Part shown: in pieces, positions 16,493 to 23,632 of the stretch | Numbering within the stretch: the first letter of the stretch is position 1 | How the letters are laid out: every line of letters begins with the position of its first letter | Assembly: GCF_035650855.1 (NCBI RefSeq) | Contig: NZ_DASRGV010000213.1 | Coordinates: 11,002 to 75,001, forward strand | Direction of reading: 5' to 3' | Length of the DNA stretch: 64,000 bases | From: Actinocrinis sp035650855 | GTDB lineage: Bacteria > Actinomycetota > Actinomycetes > Streptomycetales > Catenulisporaceae | Made by a program: the position numbers and the translations under genes | The notes under the pieces: generated by a model | The model's input: the letters and a program-made list of their open reading frames with translations, nothing else | Told to the model about the DNA's origin: nothing | Database searches by the model: none

Positions 16493-18114
16493 GTATCGCC
16501 GGCATCCGGGCGGCGCTGGCCGCGGATCCCGAGCTCGGTGCGGGCAACGTGCTGCCGAAGCTGATCGAGCACGGCGCGCCGCTGGACGGTCCGGGGATCG
16601 CCTTCGACCGCGCGGTGGACGGCCTGCCTGCCTGGCAGGGGCTCACCCTCGGGCAACTGCACGAGCGCGTCAGGGCCCGTGCCGCGTGGCTGGTGCGCCG
16701 GGGCGTCGGCCCCCGCGACCCGGTCGCCGTTCACGTGTCGAGCTCGGCCGACTGCTTCCTGAACACGCTGGCGCTGAACTGGATCGGCGCTATTGCGGCC
16801 CTGATGAATCCGGACCTGCCCGCGGACGTGGCGGCCGAGTACATCAGGCGGCTGCGCGGCACGGCCCTGCTCACGGACGCGGAGCACCGGCAGCGGCTGG
16901 CCGGCCAGGACCTCGCCGTCGGCCTCGTGATCGACGCGGCCGACACCGGCACCGGCGATCCGGGCGCCGCTCCCCCGCCGTACCGCCTGCACCCCGATGA
17001 TCCGATCGCCATCACCCATTCGTCCGGCACCACGCGGATGCCCGCGGCGGTCGTGCATTCGCACGGCAGCCTTTTCGCGGCGACGCGGATGATTCGGCTC
17101 GGCTCGCCTCGCGCGCAGGGCACCGAGCGGATCCTCAGCGCTCTGCCCTCGGCGCACGCGGCCGGGATCATGACGGTCAACCACGCGCTGTGCAATCGCA
17201 GCGAACTGCTTTATCTCTCGCAGCAGCGCGACGGCGCCACGATCCTCGACGCGATCGCCCGATGGCGGCCGACCGGTGTCTTCGGCTTCGCGGTCACCTG
17301 GGCCGAGCTGGCCAGGTTCGATCTGACCGAGTATGACCTTGACTCGGTGTCGCTGTGGTTCAACACCGGGGACTGCGCGCACGAGCCGCACGTCCGGCAC
17401 CTGGTCGCGGCCGGTTCGCGCAACACCGTCACCCGCGACGGCGTCCAGCGGGTCCCCGGCTCGAGCTTCGTGGACGGCCTCGGCTCCACCGAGATGGGGC
17501 ACTCGGCCTTCCACATCACACACCGCACCGACACCGAGCGCTACGGCCGGTGCGTCGGCAGGCCGCACGTGTTCGCCGACGTCGCGCTGCTCGACCTGGC
17601 GACCGGGCGAGAGGTGCCGATCGGCGAGGTCGGCCACTTCGGGCTCAAGGCGCCGACCCTGGCGCCGGGCTACTGGAACGACTCGGTGAACACCTATCGC
17701 AACCGGCTCAACGGCTACTACCTGACCGGCGACCTGATGTACCGGGACGACGACGGCTACTACTACCACGTGGACCGTGCGGTCGACTCGGTGGACCTCG
17801 GCGGCGGCGAGTGGCTGTACACGGCCATGTCCGAGGAGCGCATCCTCAAGGCGTGTCCGGATGTGCGCGACTGCACCATCGTCGCCGCGACGGCGACCGG
17901 CGGCGTGTTCACGGACGTGCTGTTGAGCCTGCACACCTGGGCCGACCCGGGCGTGGACCGCACCGCCGCGATCCGGGCCGCCCTGACCAGCGCCGCCGCG
18001 GCGACGCTGCGCAACGTCGTCGTGATCGACGACGGGCAGCTGATCCTCGGCCCCACGGGCAAGGTGCGCAAGTTCCTGATGCGCCAGCGGCATCTGGCCG
18101 AGACGGCGGCGTGA
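16489..18114 (+). CDS. Acyl/aryl-AMP ligase (ANL superfamily), second copy
   Basis: A 541-aa adenylate-forming enzyme distinct from the 5990 ligase. The P-loop is THSSGTTRMPAA at about 176-187, with Arg/Met where most homologues have a Gly-x-Pro-Lys run. DGLGSTEMG is the adenine motif, YYLTGDLMYRDDDGYYYHVD the hinge region, and GPTGKVRKF carries the C-terminal Lys. The usual GRxxD hinge is replaced by HVDRAVD. It lies immediately before a KASIII and an ACP, suggesting a second loading route. ATG 16489 has GAGGGAG upstream. Confidence 0.82.
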   Translation: MSIAGIRAALAADPELGAGNVLPKLIEHGAPLDGPGIAFDRAVDGLPAWQGLTLGQLHERVRARAAWLVRRGVGPRDPVAVHVSSSADCFLNTLALNWIGAIAALMNPDLPADVAAEYIRRLRGTALLTDAEHRQRLAGQDLAVGLVIDAADTGTGDPGAAPPPYRLHPDDPIAITHSSGTTRMPAAVVHSHGSLFAATRMIRLGSPRAQGTERILSALPSAHAAGIMTVNHALCNRSELLYLSQQRDGATILDAIARWRPTGVFGFAVTWAELARFDLTEYDLDSVSLWFNTGDCAHEPHVRHLVAAGSRNTVTRDGVQRVPGSSFVDGLGSTEMGHSAFHITHRTDTERYGRCVGRPHVFADVALLDLATGREVPIGEVGHFGLKAPTLAPGYWNDSVNTYRNRLNGYYLTGDLMYRDDDGYYYHVDRAVDSVDLGGGEWLYTAMSEERILKACPDVRDCTIVAATATGGVFTDVLLSLHTWADPGVDRTAAIRAALTSAAAATLRNVVVIDDGQLILGPTGKVRKFLMRQRHLAETAA

Positions 18115-18149
18115 ATGCCGAGCAGAGCTGAGGAGCGGAGGAACGCGCC

Positions 18150-19076
18150 GTGACCGCGCTGCTGGACGTCGCGGTCCACCTTCCCGGGCAGCGGACGACC
18201 GTCGATGACGTCGCCTCCCGGTACAGGCTCACGCCAATGCAGGTCAAGGTCTTCCGCAGGTATCACAAGCTCGGCGAGGTGCGCCGGGACCCGGACGGCG
18301 ACCTGATCGACCTGCTGCGCGCCGCCGTCGCCGGACTCGACGGCCTGCGCGGCCGCGAACAGCACGTCCGCTATGTCGTGCACGCGCGCACGTTCCCCTC
18401 CGTCGTCCCCTATCCGCTGCACCCGGTGCACGAGCTGTGCCGCGAGCTCGGGCTCGAGCGGGCCAGCGCGTTCGCCGTCGGCCACCACGCCTGCGCGTCC
18501 GGGCTGCTCGCGCTGGACGTCGTCGGCCGCCTGCTCGCCGCCGATCCCGATCCCGGCGCCCTCGCGCTCGTCCTGGCCGGGGAGAAGACGTTCACCGCCG
18601 AGGCCGAGATCCTGCCGGACACCACGTTCTTCAGCGAGGGCGCCTCGGCTTGCCTGGTCGGCGCCGACGGCCCGCGTGACCGGATGCTGGCTTACGCCGT
18701 GGACCAGCGCGCTGAGTACGACGACGACGCCGAGGAGGTCGCGCTGGCTTTTCAGCGCGACTACGCGCAACTGCTCGCGGACACGATCCGGGCCGCGCTC
18801 GAGCGTGCGGCGCTGCCTCTCGGCGCGGTCAGCGCCCTGCTTCCGCACAACGTGAACGCGCCGATCTGGCGGCAGGTCTGCCGGATCCTCGGCTTCCCGC
18901 TGGACCGGGTCGTGCTCGACAACCTGGCCGCATACGGCCACGTGTTCTGCGCGGACGCCTTCATCAACTACCGCACCGCCGTGCGCCGGGAGCTGCTCAG
19001 TCCCGGCGACCACTACGTGATGGCCGCGGGAGCGGGCCGTGGCGCGGCCTTCGCGGCCATGGTTTTCGAGCACTGA
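18150..19076 (+). CDS. KASIII-like condensing enzyme or acyltransferase, active-site Cys present
   Basis: A 308-aa thiolase-fold KASIII homologue. Catalytic Cys115 is in VGHHACASGLLAL and His233 in LPHNVNAPIW. The third motif reads DNLAAYGHVFCAD instead of the FabH-type NTSAAS, a pattern seen in KASIII relatives outside primary fatty acid synthesis. It starts with GTG 18150 behind GGAGGAA. It is followed by an ACP and then a paralogue lacking the Cys, suggesting a heterodimer. It could prime a chain, transfer an acyl group or close the chain. Confidence 0.82.
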   Translation: MTALLDVAVHLPGQRTTVDDVASRYRLTPMQVKVFRRYHKLGEVRRDPDGDLIDLLRAAVAGLDGLRGREQHVRYVVHARTFPSVVPYPLHPVHELCRELGLERASAFAVGHHACASGLLALDVVGRLLAADPDPGALALVLAGEKTFTAEAEILPDTTFFSEGASACLVGADGPRDRMLAYAVDQRAEYDDDAEEVALAFQRDYAQLLADTIRAALERAALPLGAVSALLPHNVNAPIWRQVCRILGFPLDRVVLDNLAAYGHVFCADAFINYRTAVRRELLSPGDHYVMAAGAGRGAAFAAMVFEH

Positions 19077-19111
19077 CACACTGCGCCGGACGACTGGATA
19101 AGGGAGCGAAC

Positions 19112-19402
19112 ATGACCGAGCTGGACACCGCGGCCGATCCCGGGCTGCGCGATCGCGTCGTCGACGAGATATGCGGGCTGCTGCCGCGCGTACTCAAACG
19201 CGAGGTCTCCGGCGCGACGGCCGACACCACGCTCATGGAGGCGCTCGGTCTGAGCTCCACCGCCGCGCTGGAGCTGGTCCTCGAACTCGAGGAGCGCCTG
19301 GAGCGGGAGATCAGCGTCGAGGAGCTGGGCCGCGACGACTTCGCCACCATCGGCACGCTGGCCGGCTACATCGCCGCGAATCTGCTGCCCGAGGAGGATT
19401 GA
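19112..19402 (+). CDS. Acyl carrier protein
   Basis: A 96-aa ACP with the phosphopantetheine Ser at about 49 in ALGLSSTAALELV and an acidic helix (LELEERLEREISVEEL). AAGGGAG precedes ATG 19112. Its TGA overlaps the ATG of the next gene. It sits between the KASIII and the KASIII-like protein, so it is probably their dedicated carrier. Confidence 0.87.
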   Translation: MTELDTAADPGLRDRVVDEICGLLPRVLKREVSGATADTTLMEALGLSSTAALELVLELEERLEREISVEELGRDDFATIGTLAGYIAANLLPEED

Positions 19403-20433
19403 TGGCCTTCTCGGCGGTCGCGCCGCGCCGCGACGCCGCTGAACAAGCCGAACCCGCCGGCCTCGGCGACCCGGTATTGACGCAGGACCGGGCGGGTCAC
19501 GCTTGGGGTGTGCGCGGGGCGGTGCGGATGGCGTTCCCGCAGCCGGCGCAGCAGGTTCACGACGCGGCGTACGCCGCGCGGCTCGACCTCTACATGCAGG
19601 ACATGTTGCGCGAGCACGGGCTCGATGCGTCGTCCGACGATCGCGATTGGACTGGCTGGTCGTATAGCGAGATGGCGACCGCGCTGATCCAGCGTGCCGT
19701 GCCCGCGCACGAGAGCGTTGATCTGCTCGTGCTCGCGTACGCCATTCCGGACATCAACCCGGGCCGCAACATGGCCGCGCTGCTCAGCGGGCGCTGTCCG
19801 GGCAAGCCGCTTGCGTTCGGCCTCACCGATCAGGGCGTTGTGGCGCCGTTTACCGCACTGCGCCTGATCCGGGAGTATGCGCGGACCGCCGGGCTGCACC
19901 GCGCCCTGCTCCTTATCGTCGAGCAGGCCGCACTCCCCTACCGGGCAAGCGACGAAGTCGCGATTCCTGTCGGCCACACCGGTGTCGCCCTGCTTCTCGG
20001 GGACTCCCCGCGCGTGCCGAACTCGGCGCCGCCGCTGCGGCTCGGACCGATCGTCACGCGAGCTGGAATCCGCGAGGGCGCGATTGAGCAGGAGCTCAAG
20101 GCGCTGTCCGCGGAGCACTCCGCGTCGACGGTGATCTTCGGGTCGTCGTTGTCGGACCGGGCCGGTCACGCGGGCGCCATCGCGTCGGCGGGCGGCGGCA
20201 GGGTGCGCGTAGCGCAACCCGCGCAGCCGCTCACCGGCTTGTGGTGGGAACTCGCCGGCGAACTTGACGCACGCGTCGGCTCGCCGCGAAGCATCGCGCT
20301 GTGCGACTACGACTCGGTACAGGGCTGCGTCAGTCTGGCATTGCTCGGTGCCCACAGCGCTTCCGGCCACTCCCACGTCCGGGTCACAACGCGGAAGGGC
20401 TCGGCACCGATCAGCGCGACCGCGGCGCAATAG
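19402..20433 (+). CDS. KASIII-like protein lacking the catalytic Cys
   Basis: A 343-aa thiolase-fold protein. AFGLTDQGVVAPFTAL aligns with AFAVGHHACASGLLAL of the 18150 enzyme and places Val146 at the catalytic Cys. The C-terminus (LCDYDSVQGCVSLALL) keeps the usual Gly-rich end. It is likely a structural or substrate-binding partner of the 18150 KASIII, analogous to PqsB with PqsC (analogy, not homology-proven). ATG 19402 overlaps the ACP stop with GAGGAGG upstream. The last 127 bp overlap the PPTase gene on the other strand. Confidence 0.75.
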   Translation: MAFSAVAPRRDAAEQAEPAGLGDPVLTQDRAGHAWGVRGAVRMAFPQPAQQVHDAAYAARLDLYMQDMLREHGLDASSDDRDWTGWSYSEMATALIQRAVPAHESVDLLVLAYAIPDINPGRNMAALLSGRCPGKPLAFGLTDQGVVAPFTALRLIREYARTAGLHRALLLIVEQAALPYRASDEVAIPVGHTGVALLLGDSPRVPNSAPPLRLGPIVTRAGIREGAIEQELKALSAEHSASTVIFGSSLSDRAGHAGAIASAGGGRVRVAQPAQPLTGLWWELAGELDARVGSPRSIALCDYDSVQGCVSLALLGAHSASGHSHVRVTTRKGSAPISATAAQ

Positions 20434-21053
20434 CCCGGTGGGGCCTCCAGATCCGCGACGCGGACCGGGTCCGGCGAAACGGCGGGCTGATGGACCGTCA
20501 GCGGGCCGGGGCCGTGCGCCGGTGCCGCGAGGCCCAGTATCAGACGGGAGCCGGCCGCTTTGACCAGCGCCTCCTTGCGGGCCCACAGTCGGGCGAACAC
20601 GGCTCGCTGTTCGGCCGCGTCTTCGGCGGCGAGCACGAGCCGCACTTCTTCCGGCGGGAAATACCGCCGCGCCAGCGCTGCCGCCGTGGAATCGCTCGCC
20701 AACCGCTGGATATCGACGCCGACCGGACGCGACGCCGAGACCGCGACCATGCAGAATTCGTCCGAGTGCGACAGGTTGGCCTCGACGCGCCGCTCGTGTC
20801 CGCTCAGATGTGGCTTGCCATGCGGCCCGAGCTTCCACGCGACCTGCGACGGAGCGACGCCGATTCGGTCGCCGACGATGCAGTGCAAGGCGGCGTGTGC
20901 GATGACGTATTCGCGCCGGTCCGCCTCTGAGAGGCAGGCTTCGGCGCGCGTGCGCTCGTCCGGGCCGAGCAGCGCGCGCAGGTTCGCCAGGTCCGGGCAT
21001 GACGCGCGGCCGTCGATCAGCCAGATTTCCACCGTGTCCGCGCCGTCGCCCAT
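20307..21053 (-). CDS. 4'-phosphopantetheinyl transferase (Sfp-type)
   Basis: A 248-aa Sfp/AcpT-superfamily enzyme that would convert the four ACPs to holo form using CoA. Motifs are KPHLSGHERRVEANLSHS, VGVDIQRL (Mg-binding Asp) and FARLWARKEALVKAAG (WxxKEA). It converges on and overlaps the KASIII-like gene by 127 bp. The start at ATG 21053 has a weak Shine-Dalgarno and lies only 23 bp from the SGNH gene start on the other strand. The activity is well supported by motifs; dedication to this cluster is inferred from position. Confidence 0.87.
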   Translation of the reverse strand: MGDGADTVEIWLIDGRASCPDLANLRALLGPDERTRAEACLSEADRREYVIAHAALHCIVGDRIGVAPSQVAWKLGPHGKPHLSGHERRVEANLSHSDEFCMVAVSASRPVGVDIQRLASDSTAAALARRYFPPEEVRLVLAAEDAAEQRAVFARLWARKEALVKAAGSRLILGLAAPAHGPGPLTVHQPAVSPDPVRVADLEAPPGYCAAVALIGAEPFRVVTRTWEWPEALWAPSNARLTQPCTES

Positions 21054-21076
21054 GAAACGGAAGTATCCCAACTCTG

Positions 21077-21844
21077 ATGACCAGCGAGCATGCGGCGGCC
21101 ACGCGAAGCCAAGGCGGCGCCGACTTCGCGGAGGCCGCCGATCCGTACTGTCTGGGTCCTGACGAGGCGCAGGCGCTGCTGGCCGGGCATCCGTGGCGTC
21201 GCTTCGCAGTGCTCGGGGACAGCATCGCGGAGGGTGTCGCGGAACCGATGCCCGGCTACAGCCCGCTGCCGCTGGCGGATCGGGTCGCCGCCGAACTGGA
21301 CCGCGCCGGTCCCGGCACCGCGTACCTGAACCTCGGCCGCCGTGGTCTGCGCACGCACGAGGTGCGCGCCACGCAGTTGGATACCGCGCTGGCATTCCGG
21401 CCGGACCTGGCGCTCGTCGTGTGCGGAGCCAATGACGCATTGCGGCCCGGCTACGAGACGCGTGCCGACGGCGTTGACCGGGATCTGGCGGCGATGGTCG
21501 AGGCCTTACAGACACGAGGAGCGCGGGTGATCACCTTGTCGATCTTCGTGCGGTCCCTGTATCCGAGCCTGCCCGCGTGGCTCCAGCCGTCGCCGACCGA
21601 GCGCATGGCGACCCTTGGCCGCCGCACCAACGCGCTCGCGGCCCGACTCGGTACGACGCACGTCGACCTCGCCGACCATCCCACCGCCCGCGACCCGCGC
21701 ACGATCAGCAGGGACGGGCTGCACGGCAACGGCCGCAGCCAGGCCGTCGCCGCGGCCGAGATCGTCCGCGCGCTCGGCGCATTACTGCCGCTGCCGCACA
21801 CGCACGCCGCTCGGTTCACACCGGAGCAGGAGCGCGGCGGATAG
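21077..21844 (+). CDS. SGNH/GDSL-type hydrolase, cytoplasmic
   Basis: A 255-aa SGNH hydrolase. GDSIAEG holds the nucleophile Ser (about 49), followed by LNLGRRG, the block III Asn in CGAND and the catalytic Asp/His in RDGLHGNG. There is no signal peptide. It contains two rare TTA codons (21506, 21782). It could hydrolyse an acyl ester or thioester of the cluster product or be a housekeeping esterase. It is placed divergently from the PPTase with almost no promoter space. Confidence 0.82.
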   Translation: MTSEHAAATRSQGGADFAEAADPYCLGPDEAQALLAGHPWRRFAVLGDSIAEGVAEPMPGYSPLPLADRVAAELDRAGPGTAYLNLGRRGLRTHEVRATQLDTALAFRPDLALVVCGANDALRPGYETRADGVDRDLAAMVEALQTRGARVITLSIFVRSLYPSLPAWLQPSPTERMATLGRRTNALAARLGTTHVDLADHPTARDPRTISRDGLHGNGRSQAVAAAEIVRALGALLPLPHTHAARFTPEQERGG

Positions 21845-21854
21845 TGTCGATCAC

Positions 21855-22598
21855 ATGACCGCTAACCCGCCGATGACCACGCCGGACGAACCTCCGCTCG
21901 CGGCCACGCCCGAGGGCGCGCCCGGGGCGTGGCGCGCGGATCAGCTGCGGCGGATCATCAGTGGCGTAGGCGCCGGTCGTGGGCGGGAATCCGGCTGGCA
22001 CGCGGGCTTCGGCACCCTGCTCGCGCTCGCCGTGCTCGTCGGCGTACTGGTCGGTGTCGCCACGGATCTGCTTCAGGCGTACCTCGATTCGCCCTGGCTC
22101 AGCCTGGTGAACTCGGCGAGTCCGTGGCTCGCCCCGGCGTTCGCGGTCGGGATCGGGGCGCGCCGGTACTGGCATGCGGCCGTGGCGGGACTGGTGACCT
22201 GCGTGGTGGAGCTGATCGCTTACGACGTGACGGCCCACCTGCGCGGCATCGCGGTCGGCAGTGGAATCACCGCGTTCTGGGCCTTGTGCGGCGTGATCGG
22301 CGGGCCGACGTTCGGTGTCGCCGGGAAGCTGTGGCGGTCGGCGCGCGGGCCGGTTCGCGGGCTCGGGCTCGCGGTGCTGGCCAGCGCGTTCCTCGGTGAG
22401 GCGGCCATCGCGTACGGGCTGTATCTGGGCTACTACTCCAGCGCGGCGCTGTTCACGGTGATCGGCATCGTCCTCATCGCGGCGTTGGGCCGACGCGGGC
22501 GCCAACACGTGCGTAGCTGTCTTTGGATGCTCGTGACGCTTCCGGCCGCAGTGGTCGGCGAGCTGCTGCTGCATCTGGTCTACAGTCAGACCTTTTGA
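21855..22598 (+). CDS. Integral membrane protein of unknown function (DUF6518-like)
   Basis: A 247-aa protein: a hydrophilic Pro-rich N-terminal 45 residues, then about six hydrophobic segments (for example LLALAVLVGVLVGVATDLL and TVIGIVLIAALG). It resembles actinobacterial DUF6518 membrane proteins. ATG 21855 lies 11 bp after the SGNH stop. No function can be assigned; it probably marks the end of the cluster. Confidence 0.7.
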   Translation: MTANPPMTTPDEPPLAATPEGAPGAWRADQLRRIISGVGAGRGRESGWHAGFGTLLALAVLVGVLVGVATDLLQAYLDSPWLSLVNSASPWLAPAFAVGIGARRYWHAAVAGLVTCVVELIAYDVTAHLRGIAVGSGITAFWALCGVIGGPTFGVAGKLWRSARGPVRGLGLAVLASAFLGEAAIAYGLYLGYYSSAALFTVIGIVLIAALGRRGRQHVRSCLWMLVTLPAAVVGELLLHLVYSQTF

Positions 22599-22599
22599 T

Positions 22600-22651
22600 C
22601 CTCAGGTCGCGCCCCGGCCGGGAGATCCGGCCAGGGCGCGGCCCGCTGAGG
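22600..22651. terminator. Bidirectional stem-loop terminator
   Basis: Left arm from CCTCAG to CCCCGGCCGG and right arm from CCGGCCAGGGCGCG to CTGAGG, with loop GAGAT. It lies between the convergent ends of the membrane protein gene and the broken hydrolase remnant. Confidence 0.6.
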
Positions 22652-22656
22652 TGGGG

Positions 22657-23190
22657 TCAGCTGTTCGGTACCGTGTCGACGAAGCTGGCGGCGGCCGACT
22701 GCAGTCCGGCCACGTTGCTGCTCACCTGCGCCGGGGAGAGGGCGACGCCGCCGGCGAAGTAGACCCAGCCGACCTGCTCCTCCCAGCTGCGCGGGGTCGA
22801 GCTGCCGTTCAGGTAGCCGTTGATGAACCACTCGTTGAAGTCGATGGTCAGGTTCCCGCGCGGATAGTACTTGCCGCTGGTCGACCAGTACTGGCTGCCG
22901 TCGATGTAGTACGTGACGGCGCCGCCGTGCACGGTCATCACCAGCGTGCGCCAGCCGGCGTCGCTCGCGGCGACGCTCGTGGAGCTGTTGTCCTGCGAGT
23001 AGGGGCTGTCGCAGTACGATAACCAGGTGGTGGTGTACATGCGCGGGCCGTTGACGCCCCAGCCGCCGTTGGGCAGGTATTCGAAGTCGTTCTCGCTGTA
23101 GTTCGGGTCATCGCAGCTGGCCAGCGGCGAGATCGTGTAGAAGGTCTCGTTGACGTCGTCGCCGTTCGGCCCGGAGATACGGCAGGATTC
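22657..23190 (-). pseudogene. C-terminal remnant of a secreted carbohydrate-active (concanavalin-like) protein
   Basis: An open frame without a valid 5' end reads, from about 23190 down, RISGPNGDDVNETFYTIS, LASCDDPNYSENDFEYLPNG, MYTTTWLSYCDSPYS and TLVMTVHGGAVTYYIDG, to a stop at 22657. This looks like the C-terminal half of a concanavalin-A-like glucanase/lectin domain protein. Upstream sequence switches abruptly to an unrelated GntR reading on the opposite strand. The 5' half, including any signal peptide, is missing. Confidence 0.7.
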
Positions 23191-23207
23191 TGAGTCCGAC
23201 GCCGGGG

Positions 23208-23447
23208 TTCCTGCCGATCCCGCTCAGCCTGGGCAACTTCGCCGACGCGATCCAGACCATCGAGCCCACGGTGACCAACCCGGACCAGGCCGACCTGCTC
23301 GACGTGCCGCTCTACTCCCCGGTCCTGCTGATCGAGCGCACCACGCGCGCCGCGACCGGCCGCATCGTCGAGTTCGCCCGCTCGATCTACCGGGGCGACC
23401 GGTACCGGATCACCTCCAAGCTGCGCTTCGACAGCTCGTCGGGTTGA
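23208..23447 (+). pseudogene. C-terminal remnant of a GntR-family (UTRA domain) regulator
   Basis: The frame ending at 23447 reads FLPIPLSLGNFADAIQ, YSPVLLIERTTRA, TGRIVEFARSIYRGDRYRI. This is the end of a UTRA effector domain, including the characteristic ARSIYRGDRYR. The N-terminal winged-helix HTH and the start are absent. It abuts the remnant on the minus strand within about 20 bp. Confidence 0.75.
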
Positions 23448-23490
23448 CGCCGCCGGCCGTCCGGATCTGACCTCGCTTCGATCACGGCGA

Positions 23491-23529
23491 GGGCGTGTGG
23501 CCGACCGCGGTCCGGTCGGCCACACGCCC
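23491..23529. terminator. Stem-loop terminator after the GntR remnant
   Basis: A perfect 16-bp stem, GGGCGTGTGGCCGACC paired with GGTCGGCCACACGCCC, with a 7-nt loop. It lies between convergent gene ends. Confidence 0.75.
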
Positions 23530-23560
23530 GGTCCACGCGAGTGCGGTCGCGTGGTCTTAG

Positions 23561-23597
23561 CGCGGCGCTGCGCGTCGGCGGTCAACGCAGCGCCGCG
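23561..23597. terminator. Second stem-loop terminator, before the GH27 gene end
   Basis: A perfect 12-bp stem, CGCGGCGCTGCG paired with CGCAGCGCCGCG, 36 bp from the GH27 stop. It forms a pair with the 23491 hairpin. Confidence 0.6.
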
Positions 23598-23632
23598 CGG
23601 TCATAGAGGCGGTGTTGTCATGGAGGCTGTGG

